Notes under the pieces: generated by a model | What the model saw: only the letters and a program-made list of their open reading frames with translations | What the model was told of the DNA's origin: nothing | The model's database searches: none | Position numbers and translations under genes: made by a program | Assembly (NCBI RefSeq): GCF_040611135.1 | Contig: NZ_JBEXNL010000003.1 | Coordinates: 1 to 64,000 of the forward strand | Direction: 5' to 3' | DNA from: Tsukamurella sp040611135 | Lineage (GTDB): Bacteria; Actinomycetota; Actinomycetes; Mycobacteriales; Mycobacteriaceae | DNA: 64,000 nt | In this document: piece by piece, positions 1 through 7,139 of the stretch | How positions within the stretch are numbered: position 1 is the stretch's first letter | Layout of the letters: every line of letters starts with the position of its first letter

Positions 1-95
1 GGAACCCACGCTCACATCCGTTCGTGTGGGTCAAAACCGCGGAGGACATCCTCGCCAAGATCGACCGGAAGAAGACTTCAGCCACGCGCCACTAG
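1..95 (+). CDS. IS630-type transposase, C-terminal end (partial)
   Basis: The frame that opens at base 3 reads 30 residues and ends ...RKKTSATRH before TAG at 93-95. The pattern HPFVW-x-KTA-x-DIL-x-KI-x-RK resembles the C-terminal tail of IS630/Tc1-type DDE transposases. Only this tail is inside the window, so the catalytic residues and intactness cannot be judged. An IS3-family element is inserted only six bases after the stop codon. The family assignment rests on a short stretch of sequence. Confidence 0.55.
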   Translation, partial: NPRSHPFVWVKTAEDILAKIDRKKTSATRH

Positions 96-101
96 GTCGA
101 A

Positions 102-126
102 GGGACTGCTGCACCGATAGGTGACA
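102..126. repeat. IS3 element terminal inverted repeat (orfB side)
   Basis: This is the 25-bp outer repeat, an exact reverse complement of 1348-1372. The matching stops abruptly at base 127, which fixes the inner border. Confidence 0.93.
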
Positions 127-135
127 GTTACGGTG

Positions 136-996
136 TCATGCCGCTGTCGCGGCTGTGTTGATGATGGTCTCGTATTCGATGGGCGTCAAGCGGCCGAGGC
201 GGGCTTGCCGGCGGCGGCGGTGATAGGTCCGCTCGATCCAAGTGACGATCGCGATCCGCAGTTGCTCGCGGGTGGCCCACCGACGTCGATTGAGGACATT
301 CTTCTGGAGCAGCGCGAAGAACGATTCCATCGCTGCGTTGTCGCCGGCGGCGCCGACCCGGCCCATTGATCCGACGAGGCCGTGCCGGTTCAACGCTGCG
401 ACGAACTTCCGAGACCGGAACTGAGACCCTCTGTCCGAGTGGACAATGCAACCGGATACGTCGCCTTCGCGGCGAGCAACAGCATTGTTGAGCGCGTTCA
501 CTGCGAGGCGTGATTGCATACGGGAGTCGATGCTGTAGCCGACGATCCGCCCCGAGCAGGCGTCCTTGATCGCGCACAGGTAGAGCTTGCCCTCGTCGGT
601 CCAGTGCTCGGTGATATCGGTCAACCAGAGCTCGTTCGGAAGCTCGGCGGTGAAGTCGCGTTCGACCAGGTCATCGTGCACCGGCGGCCCGGGCTTCTTG
701 CCGTTGCGGCCTCGTTTCTTTCCGAAGGTCGACCACCAGCCGTTGGCGCAGCAGATCCGCCACGCCGTCCGGCCGCTCATGGGTTGACCAGCAGCGTCGG
801 CCTCGTCAGCGAGGAACCGGTACCCGAACTCCGGGTCCTCGCAGTGCGCATCGAACAGGGCGTTCGCCCGCTCCGCGGCGACCCGGTCGGCGGCGGTGAC
901 CGCATCATTGAGCCATCGGTAGTAGGGCTGGCGGGCGAGCTTGAGGACCCGGCACGTCACCGTGACGGGGATCCCGTCGGCGGCGAGCTCCTTCAC
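136..996 (-). CDS. IS3-family transposase OrfB (DDE catalytic domain)
   Basis: This 286-residue protein carries the rve integrase core of IS3-family transposases. The catalytic triad is visible as D127 (in WLTDIT), D188 (in HSDRGSQF) and E224 (in AAMESFF), with exactly 35 residues between the second D and the E, the classical DD(35)E arrangement. The N-terminal part carries the HTH_21-like segment. The nominal GTG start overlaps the orfA stop as GTGA, but the productive form is probably an OrfAB fusion made by -1 frameshifting at 1011-1017, because the -1 frame reads ...GKRFYPLVKELAADG straight into this gene. Confidence 0.93.
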   Translation of the reverse strand: MKELAADGIPVTVTCRVLKLARQPYYRWLNDAVTAADRVAAERANALFDAHCEDPEFGYRFLADEADAAGQPMSGRTAWRICCANGWWSTFGKKRGRNGKKPGPPVHDDLVERDFTAELPNELWLTDITEHWTDEGKLYLCAIKDACSGRIVGYSIDSRMQSRLAVNALNNAVARREGDVSGCIVHSDRGSQFRSRKFVAALNRHGLVGSMGRVGAAGDNAAMESFFALLQKNVLNRRRWATREQLRIAIVTWIERTYHRRRRQARLGRLTPIEYETIINTAATAA

Positions 997-1310
997 GAGC
1001 GGGTAGAACCTTTTCCCAGCAGGTTCGCCTGCGACAGATACGCCGCAGCCCGTCGCAGGACTTCATTCTCCTGCTCCAACAGGCGGATTCGTCTATTCGC
1101 CTCACGCAGCTCCGCAGACTGCCCCGACGTCATCCCAGGCTTGTTGCCGTCGTCGATATCAGCGCGACGCATCCACTTCTGCAAGGTCATCGGGTGCACC
1201 CCGAAGTCCTTCGCGATCTGCTCGATCGTCACACCGCTCTCACGGTCCCGGGCAACCCGGACCACGTCGTCGCGGAACTCTTTCGGATAGGGCTTGGGCA
1301 CGATGGCCAT
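993..1310 (-). CDS. IS3-family transposase OrfA (DNA-binding HTH)
   Basis: This 105-residue protein of the HTH_Tnp_1 family has a helix-turn-helix near residues 26-52 (motif IEQIAKDFGVHPMTLQKW). A leucine-zipper-like coiled coil follows at about 67-92 (ELREANRRIRLLEQENEVL), as usual for OrfA multimerisation. It binds the element ends and regulates transposition. The ATG at 1308-1310 lies just inside the right inverted repeat. It ends four bases into orfB. Confidence 0.92.
   Translation of the reverse strand: MAIVPKPYPKEFRDDVVRVARDRESGVTIEQIAKDFGVHPMTLQKWMRRADIDDGNKPGMTSGQSAELREANRRIRLLEQENEVLRRAAAYLSQANLLGKGSTRS
1011..1017 (-). other. Probable -1 programmed ribosomal frameshift site
   Basis: On the coding strand the heptamer G GGA AAA occurs in the zero frame of orfA (codons CTG GGA AAA GGT). 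It fits the X XXY YYZ slippery pattern used by IS3-family elements. Slipping back one base continues in frame into orfB with no stop codon, giving an OrfAB fusion. No stimulatory hairpin was evaluated. Confidence 0.7.
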
Positions 1311-1347
1311 CCTTCCAGGCCGGCCCTCTCAGGCAAGCCAGATCAGA

Positions 1348-1372
1348 TGTCACCTATCGGTGCAGCAGTCCC
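1348..1372. repeat. IS3 element terminal inverted repeat (orfA side)
   Basis: This is the 25-bp partner of 102-126, a perfect match in reverse complement. It is followed by GAA, the second copy of the presumed target duplication. Confidence 0.93.
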
Positions 1373-1518
1373 GAAGATGTAACGCGACCCGTGTCCGCAA
1401 CAACGTCACGCACTCGTCCGGTCGTGCGACGTCGTGCCTCGGCGCCGCCAAGGTCCGGGCGCGCGAATCTTGAGGCGGTCCGCCAGGCCCGACCTCGATT
1501 CCGTTCTGGTCGTCGCGG

Positions 1519-2721
1519 CTATGCGGCGATCGACGTGGACCGTCGATGTTGGTACGGCTGGCTGCGCCGGAGCATGGCGTGCAGGACGTCGATGCGACGG
1601 CGGGACAGGCAGACCAGCGCGGCGTTGTGAGGCTTCCCTTCGGACCGTTTTCGCTGGTAAGAGGCCCGGGAGGCGGGATCGGCGAAGGAGGACAAGAACA
1701 GGGCCCGTTTGAGGGCTTTGTTGCCGCCGTGGCTGCGGTGCTCACAGCGGATGGAGCTGCCGGATTGCCGGGTGACGGGTGGGAGGCCGGCGTACGAGGC
1801 GAGGTGCCCGCTAGTGGGAAATCGACCGATGTCCCCGACCTCGACGGGGATGGTGGCGGCGGTCCTGACCCCGATCCCCGGCATGGAGGTCAGGACCTTC
1901 CCGAGAGGGTGCGCGGACAATATCTCCTCTCTCCGTGTGGCTGCTTCCGCCCGCTGAGCAAGCAACCCCGAGAGCGTCTCGACCAGCTTCGGGATCACCG
2001 CCTCCACACCCGCGGTGCCGGGTACGACGACGGTCTGCTCGCGAAGTGCCTTTTCGATCGCTTCGACCAGCTGGGCGCGGTTGCGGTGCGCCTGCTTGGT
2101 CACCACCGCCGAGAGCTGGCGGCGCGAGAGTTTCGACAGCCCAGTAGGTCCGCCGTAGCGGCGCAGCAACTTCAGCGCCACGGTCTGCTGCAGTCGTGGG
2201 CCGAGCACACGATCTAGGGCGGGGTGGATCTGCCCCAGCAGCGATTGAATCCGGTTCGTCAGGCGAGTGACCTCCCCGGCGAGGTCAGTGTCGAAGCCAA
2301 CCAGCACACGCAGATTCGCCAGCGCCTCCTCGCCCGACGTCCAGGGGCCGCAGGGTGTGCGGGGTCGAGCGGGCGGCTTCGGCGATCACATAGGCATCGC
2401 AGGCGTCGATCTTCGCCGAGCCCGGATGGGTCTGCGCCAACCGGCGCATCACGAGCCCTGGCAGGTAGGCCACGTCCACGCCGTCGGTGGCCTGCGCGAC
2501 CGCGACGGCGAGGGCACCGATCGACGCTGGCTGATCCACAATCACCAACACCGGCCCGCGATCGGTGAAGAGCTTCTGGAACAGGCGCTCCAGGTCGGGT
2601 GCGCTTGCGGTACTGGCTTGTCGAACACGGTCCGGCCAACCGGTGTCAACGCGCAGCCATGGTGACTACTCTTGCCGACGTCAAGTCCGAGAAACACTGC
2701 ATAGTCGAGTCGTTCGTTCAT
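1519..2721 (-). pseudogene. IS110-family transposase, two frameshifts
   Basis: Three collinear reading-frame segments together make one IS110-type transposase. The N-terminus begins with ATG at 2719-2721 behind a GGAAGG ribosome site and holds the LDVGKSSHHG motif of the DEDD catalytic domain. The middle (about 2345-2608) reads VLVIVDQPASIGAL and AKIDACDAYVIAEAARS. The long last segment from about 2307 holds the transposase-20 domain (MPGIGVRTAATIPVEVGD, LASYAGLPPVTRQSG) and the C-terminal KPHNAALVCLSRRR. Frame is lost by one missing base near 2609 and restored by one extra base near 2335. The changes are either decay or sequencing error; as written no full-length protein is made. Confidence 0.85.
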
Positions 2722-3023
2722 CTGCACCCTTCCAACTCGTGGAACTGCTTCGCGACCGCAAGTCAAGCGCAGATCCCCGGCACCCACGTTACGAAAGCCC
2801 AACCCCGAAAAGTGCAGGTGGACGTATCCCTATCAGCGGTCGACCGGCGCCACCGACCCCGGCGACGCCACAACCCGGATCATCAACTACGACAGGGGTG
2901 GAAGTCATACCGAAGCCGGCGACCGCAGCCCCGACACCGGGACCACTACAAAGGTGACGGGGAGGTTGTGCGGCGAAGCGGCTCAGGTCGGCGGCGCGCC
3001 ATCGACGCCGGTAGGGTGGCCGC
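2722..3023. other. Intergenic, no gene recognised
   Basis: About 300 bases between the IS110 transposase and the YdcF-family gene. No convincing coding frame, RNA gene or strong repeat is visible. It presumably holds the outer end of the IS110 element, which typically lacks clear inverted repeats, and the promoter for the gene at 3024. Confidence 0.5.
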
Positions 3024-3581
3024 GTGCGGCGATGGCAAAAGCTCCTGTGGGTGACAGCGGTGCTCGTCGTCGCCGTGCTCGCCGCGGTCGGTGGGGTCGG
3101 GTACGTGCTCTTCGGTGTCCCGCACGAGGATCCGCTCCGCAAGGTGGACGCGATCATCGTCCTGGGCGGTGAACACGACTCCCGCGAGTACTACGGGATC
3201 CGCCTCGCCCAGGAGGGGTACGCCAAGAACGTGGTCCTCTCGAACCCGTACGCCGCGACCGACCGCACCATGCAGGACCTGTGCGACACCAGGATCGACG
3301 ACATCGCCATCACGTGCGAGCGGCCCGCGCCCAGTACGACGCGCGGCGAGGCGATGTTCACGCGGCGGCTGTCCGAGCGGCACGGCTGGAAGTCGGTGAT
3401 CGTGATCAGCTGGGGTTACCACCTCACGCGGTCCCGGTACATCTTCGACCGGTGCTACAGCGGCGAGACGGTACTGCGGGCGGTCCCGCGCTCGTACGAC
3501 TACGGCCCCGCCGACTGGGAACTCGTGTACCTCTACCAGTTCTTCGGCACCGCGAAGGCCGTCGTGCAGGGCTCCTGCTGA
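3024..3581 (+). CDS. YdcF/SanA-family (DUF218) membrane-anchored protein
   Basis: This 185-residue protein has an N-terminal membrane anchor (about 8-30) followed by a DUF218 domain. Family hallmarks are DAIIVLGG (42-49), the STTRGEA segment (104-110) and SWGYHLTRSRYIF (129-141). Members of this family (SanA, ElyC, YdcF) act at the cell envelope in poorly defined roles linked to peptidoglycan or lipid-carrier metabolism. The start is GTG at 3024; upstream GTAGGG is a plausible ribosome site. It converges with the TSUP gene with a four-base gap. The specific function is unknown. Confidence 0.8.
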   Translation: MRRWQKLLWVTAVLVVAVLAAVGGVGYVLFGVPHEDPLRKVDAIIVLGGEHDSREYYGIRLAQEGYAKNVVLSNPYAATDRTMQDLCDTRIDDIAITCERPAPSTTRGEAMFTRRLSERHGWKSVIVISWGYHLTRSRYIFDRCYSGETVLRAVPRSYDYGPADWELVYLYQFFGTAKAVVQGSC

Positions 3582-3585
3582 GCGG

Positions 3586-4329
3586 TCAGAACCACCCGCG
3601 CGCCAGCCACGCCGCGAGCCCGAGCCCGCAGATCGCGACCACCACCCGCAGGCGTCCGGCGTCGATCCGCGCCACGACGGGCGGGCCGCACCAGCCGCCC
3701 AGGAACCCGCCGATCGCCATCGCGATCGCCGCCGGCCAGTGCACCGGGCCGAAGACAGCGAAGCCGATGGCCGCCACCAGGTTCGCCAGCCCGAGGACGT
3801 AGGCCTTGAGCATCGCCGCGCGCCACAGCGGCTCGGACGTCGCGACCAGGGTGAGCGCCAGGATCATCACCCCGGCCCCCGCGCCGAAGTAGCCGCCGTA
3901 CACCGAGACCAGGAAGACTCCGACCGGGTAGTACCGCGCGAGACGCGCGACCTCGGGGCGCTCGCGCAGCCGCGGCTGCAGCAGGATCGCCACTGCGGCA
4001 ACGGCGATGAGTGCCGGCACCACGGCCTCGAAGGTGCTCCCCGGAGCCAGCATCAGCAGAGCGGAGCCCACGACGCCGCCCGCAACCGCGAGCACGGCGA
4101 GCAACCGCATCTGCGGCTTGTTCTTCACCAGCTCGGACGCCGACGACGCGATGGAGCCACCGCCCACCGCCACCATCGCGACCGTGTTCGTGACATTGGC
4201 CGCCACCGGCGACAGGCCCATCGCGAGCAGCGCCGGATACGAGACCAGCGAGGCCAGCCCGGTGATGTAGCCGATCAGGCCCGCAGCGAACCCGGCGACC
4301 ACCATCGCCGCGATCATCCACGCCGTCAT
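3586..4329 (-). CDS. TSUP-family (TauE/SafE) permease
   Basis: This 247-residue, almost wholly hydrophobic protein has about eight predicted membrane helices. Two halves each open with the family-type Gly-rich pattern (GFAAGLIGYITGLASLVSYP near the N-terminus, YGGYFGAGAGVMIL after the middle). TSUP proteins export or import sulfite, sulfonates or other small organic anions. The length is normal for the family. It stands alone, with no sulfur-metabolism neighbour, so the substrate cannot be inferred. Confidence 0.85.
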   Translation of the reverse strand: MTAWMIAAMVVAGFAAGLIGYITGLASLVSYPALLAMGLSPVAANVTNTVAMVAVGGGSIASSASELVKNKPQMRLLAVLAVAGGVVGSALLMLAPGSTFEAVVPALIAVAAVAILLQPRLRERPEVARLARYYPVGVFLVSVYGGYFGAGAGVMILALTLVATSEPLWRAAMLKAYVLGLANLVAAIGFAVFGPVHWPAAIAMAIGGFLGGWCGPPVVARIDAGRLRVVVAICGLGLAAWLARGWF

Positions 4330-4386
4330 CGCCCCACCGTCCGACCTACATCAGTCGCAACGATTGTCGCGCGGCACGGGGCGGAC

Positions 4387-5406
4387 TCAGACCGCGGGCT
4401 GCTGCTGCGTGATGCAGTGGATGCCGCCGCCGCGGGCGAACAGCGGCCGCGCGTCGACGGTGAGGATCTCCCGGCCGGGATAGGCGGCGGCCAGGACCTC
4501 CACCGCCACAGCGTCGTTCGGGTCGTCGAAGGAGCAGGCGACCACGGCGTCGTTGACCACGACGTGATTGATGTAGCTGTAGTCGACGAAGCCCTCGGCG
4601 TCGCGGAGCACCGTCGGGGCGGGGACGGACACGACCTCCCAGGGCCGGCCCGCGGCGTCCGTCGACGCGGCGAAGACCTCCCGGATGCCCCGGCACCGCT
4701 CGTGGTCCGGATGCGCGGGATCGCGCTGGTCGTGCAGCAGGACGGTGCCCGCCGACGGGACGGTCGCGACGATGTCGACGTGGCCGCGCGTACCGAAGGT
4801 GTCGGAGTCGCGGGCGAGCCCGTAGGGCAACCACACCGCGTGCGTCGCGCCGATCGTCCGGGCCAACTCGGCCTCCACGTCGGCCTTCGAGAGCCCCGGG
4901 TTCCGGCCCGGATCCAGCTGGACGGTCTCGGTCAGCAGGACGGTGCCGGCACCGTCGACGTTGATTCCCCCGCCCTCGCCCACCAGGTCGGACCCGATGT
5001 ACTCGGCCCCGGCGAGCTCGGCGACGAAAGCCCCGATCCGGCTGTCGCGGTCCCACGTCGCCCAGGACTGGCCGCCCCAGCCGTTGAACACCCAGTCCAC
5101 GGCGCCCAGCCGCCCATCCTCGTCGACGACGAAGGTGGGGCCGATGTCGCGCATCCAGGCGTCGTTCAGCGGGGCCTCCACGACGTCGACGGCGCCGGCC
5201 AGGTGACGCAGCGCGGCCTGCCGCTCGTCGGGATCGACGACCACGGTCACGGGCTGGAAGTCGACGATCGCGTTCGCCACCGCAGCCCACGTGGTGCGCG
5301 CGGATTCCTGCTCCGAAGCCGTGTCGCCCAGCGAGTACCCGGCGGACGGGTAGGCCATCCATGTGCGGGTCTGGTGCGCCGTTTCCGACGGCATCCGCCA
5401 GGTCAC
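4387..5406 (-). CDS. aguA: Agmatine deiminase
   Basis: This peptidyl-arginine-deiminase-type enzyme of 339 residues would hydrolyse agmatine to N-carbamoylputrescine and ammonia. Active-site elements visible are NDAWMRD (81-87), GEGGGIN (143-149), the catalytic His in RGHVD (H209) and the nucleophile C331 in GGGIHCITQQQP near the C-terminus. The GTG start at 5404-5406 gives the usual N-terminus (V)TWRMPSET and overlaps the aguB stop as GTGA, so it is translationally coupled. It is the second gene of an aguB-aguA operon controlled from the 6381-6500 intergenic region. Confidence 0.93.
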   Translation of the reverse strand: MTWRMPSETAHQTRTWMAYPSAGYSLGDTASEQESARTTWAAVANAIVDFQPVTVVVDPDERQAALRHLAGAVDVVEAPLNDAWMRDIGPTFVVDEDGRLGAVDWVFNGWGGQSWATWDRDSRIGAFVAELAGAEYIGSDLVGEGGGINVDGAGTVLLTETVQLDPGRNPGLSKADVEAELARTIGATHAVWLPYGLARDSDTFGTRGHVDIVATVPSAGTVLLHDQRDPAHPDHERCRGIREVFAASTDAAGRPWEVVSVPAPTVLRDAEGFVDYSYINHVVVNDAVVACSFDDPNDAVAVEVLAAAYPGREILTVDARPLFARGGGIHCITQQQPAV

Positions 5407-6380
5407 CGGGCACCGCCCAGGGGGCCGCGCGCCGACACCGGCTCGGTGAGCAGGCCGTAGGTGTCCGGCCGGCGGGTGGTGAGGAACGGGAAGAGCGTGA
5501 GCCAGTCGCGCCGCTGGTCCAAGTCCAGGTCCGCCACGAGCACCGCCGACGCGTCGCGGGGCGCCTCGACGAGGACGCGGCCGTACGGGTCCGAGATGAA
5601 CGAGCTGCCGTAGAAGGTGATGGCGCCCTCGTTCCCCCAGCGGTTGGGCACCACCATGAAGGTGCCGCTGGAGATCCCGTTGCCCACGATCACCTGTCGC
5701 CACAGGGGCGCGGTGTCGAAGTCGGGGTGATCGGGTTCGGAGCCGATCGCCGTCGGGTAGGCGATGATGTCGGCCCCACCCAGGGAGTAGGCCCGTGCGA
5801 CCTCGGGGAACCATTCGTCCCAGCAGGTCGGGAGCCCGAACCGCGCGCCGCCCAGCTCCGACGGTGCGTGGACCGGGTAGGGATCGGCGCCGCCGTCCGG
5901 CCCGGGGCCGCGCAGGAAGTAGGTGTCCTCGTAGTAGCCGGCCGTGACCGGGATGTGCAGCTTGCGGGTCTTCCCGAGTAGCTCGCCGGACGGCGAGACC
6001 AGGATCGCGGTGTTGTAGCCCAGCGGCTCCGCGTCGGGATGCCGCTCGTAGAGGGAGGCGTGGACGACGACGCCGTGCTGCTTCGCCGCGGCGGCGGCGA
6101 AGGTGAAGGTGGGCCCGGTCAGCAGGTCCTCGGCGAACGCGCTGGGCTGCGCGCCGCCCCGCTCGAACGCTGGGTAGCGCAGCAAGGTGATCTCCGAGAG
6201 GAAGACGACCTCGGCGCCGGCCTCGGCCGCCTGCCCGATCGCGTCGGTGAGCTCCTTCGCGAGCAGGTCGGCGTCGTCGTGCCAGCGGTGCTGCACGAGG
6301 GCGACGCGCAGCGGCTCGCGGGCCGGGGTGTCCACGCGGGCGGGCGATACCGGGATCTCCGGCGCGACGATGAGCTCCAT
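5403..6380 (-). CDS. aguB: N-carbamoylputrescine amidase (nitrilase superfamily)
   Basis: This 325-residue carbon-nitrogen hydrolase has its catalytic triad at E63 (LSEITLL), K140 (GKTRKLHIP) and C186 (PTCWDEWFPE). The CWDEWFPE context and the YYEDTYF loop are typical of N-carbamoylputrescine amidases, which release putrescine, CO2 and ammonia. Its partner agmatine deiminase follows immediately. The ATG at 6378-6380 has a GGAGGAG ribosome site. A 17-bp operator core lies about 20 bp upstream, suggesting repression by the divergent TetR protein. Confidence 0.93.
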   Translation of the reverse strand: MELIVAPEIPVSPARVDTPAREPLRVALVQHRWHDDADLLAKELTDAIGQAAEAGAEVVFLSEITLLRYPAFERGGAQPSAFAEDLLTGPTFTFAAAAAKQHGVVVHASLYERHPDAEPLGYNTAILVSPSGELLGKTRKLHIPVTAGYYEDTYFLRGPGPDGGADPYPVHAPSELGGARFGLPTCWDEWFPEVARAYSLGGADIIAYPTAIGSEPDHPDFDTAPLWRQVIVGNGISSGTFMVVPNRWGNEGAITFYGSSFISDPYGRVLVEAPRDASAVLVADLDLDQRRDWLTLFPFLTTRRPDTYGLLTEPVSARGPLGGAR

Positions 6381-6399
6381 CTCGGCTCCTCCAGAATTT

Positions 6400-6416
6400 A
6401 TCGACAGGCTTTCGAT
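6400..6416. promoter_or_regulatory. Operator 1 of the aguBA/tetR divergent region
   Basis: The core ATCGACAGGCTTTCGAT, extended by TTT/AAA on the outside, is an imperfect palindrome (ATCGA/TCGAT arms). A second copy differing at one of 17 positions lies inverted at 6455-6471. It is placed directly upstream of the aguB ribosome site. The repeated site in the gap between a TetR gene and the operon it faces is the standard signature of a TetR-family operator. Confidence 0.75.
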
Positions 6417-6454
6417 AAAAGATAGACCGTGGTGACGGCCGCCACAAGAGCCAA

Positions 6455-6471
6455 ATCGAAGGCCTGTCGAT
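6455..6471. promoter_or_regulatory. Operator 2 of the aguBA/tetR divergent region
   Basis: On the minus strand it reads ATCGACAGGCCTTCGAT, matching operator 1 at 16 of 17 positions. It lies about 25-30 bp before the likely tetR start, so it is placed for autoregulation. The centre-to-centre distance from operator 1 is 55 bp. Confidence 0.75.
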
Positions 6472-6500
6472 TAATCGCTGGATCGGGTAGGTTCGTGCAG

Positions 6501-7139
6501 GTGAGCAGACGTGTCGGACGGCCCAGCAGCCCGCAGCTCGACCGCGCCTCGATCGGAGCGGCGGCGCTGGAACTGGTCGATGAGGACGGCTCCCTGAGCA
6601 TGCCCGCGCTCGCCCGCCGGCTCGGGGTGCAGGTCTCCTCGATCTACCACCACGTCGAGGGCCGGGCGGGCGTCATCGGCCTCGTCCGCGACCTCGTGAC
6701 CGCGGACATCGACGCCACCTGCTTCGACGCGCTGCCGTGGGACGAGGCCCTGGACACCTGGGCCCGCACCTACCGCGACGCCTTCGCCGCGCACCCGTCG
6801 GCGGTCCGGCTGCTCGCGACCGAGACCATCGGCGGCGACCAGAACCTGGCCATGTACACCGCCGCGGCGGCGGCGCTGCTCCGCGCCGGATTCCCCGTCG
6901 ATCGCGTCATGGGGATCATCGTCGGCGTGGAGAACTTCCTGCTCGGTGCGGCGCTCGACGTGTCCGCGCCCGACGAGCCGATCCACGTCGGCGACGAGCC
7001 GGGCGCCGAGGATCTGCGCCGGGCGGTGGCCGCGGCACCGTCGGGCCCGGATCGCTCGCTGCAGGCCTTCGACCTGGGGCGCGCGGCGATGATCGAGGGC
7101 CTGCGAGCGCTACTCGTCGCCGAGCAGCAGGGCCAGTAG
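6501..7139 (+). CDS. TetR-family regulator, probable controller of aguBA
   Basis: This protein of about 212 residues has an N-terminal TetR helix-turn-helix (LSMPALARRLGVQVSSIYHHV, with the usual YxHV end of the recognition helix). A C-terminal ligand-binding domain follows (TetR_C type, DEALDTWARTYRDAFAAHP). GTG 6501 is chosen because it puts the start downstream of both operators; GTG 6495 is equally possible, and a much longer start at 6429 would place the coding region over operator 2. Its last 30 bases overlap the convergent PucR gene. The ligand could be agmatine or another polyamine; this is inference from position only. Confidence 0.88.
   Translation: MSRRVGRPSSPQLDRASIGAAALELVDEDGSLSMPALARRLGVQVSSIYHHVEGRAGVIGLVRDLVTADIDATCFDALPWDEALDTWARTYRDAFAAHPSAVRLLATETIGGDQNLAMYTAAAAALLRAGFPVDRVMGIIVGVENFLLGAALDVSAPDEPIHVGDEPGAEDLRRAVAAAPSGPDRSLQAFDLGRAAMIEGLRALLVAEQQGQ

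Larger units (their letters stand above)
102..1372 (-). mobile_element. Complete IS3-family insertion sequence
   Basis: The element is bounded by 25-bp perfect terminal inverted repeats (102-126 and 1348-1372; outer end GGGACTGCTGCACC). The three bases GAA lie immediately outside both ends (99-101 and 1373-1375), as expected for the 3-bp target duplication of this family. Inside are two overlapping leftward genes, orfA and orfB, with a -1 slippery heptamer between them. Both frames are open and all three DDE residues are present, so the element looks intact and recently active. It sits directly behind the IS630 transposase tail. Confidence 0.93.

Noticed and set aside
4387..6447. A 686-residue frame covering both agu genes
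   Set aside because: The first half is an out-of-frame reading of aguB. The real agmatine deiminase starts at the GTG that overlaps the aguB stop.
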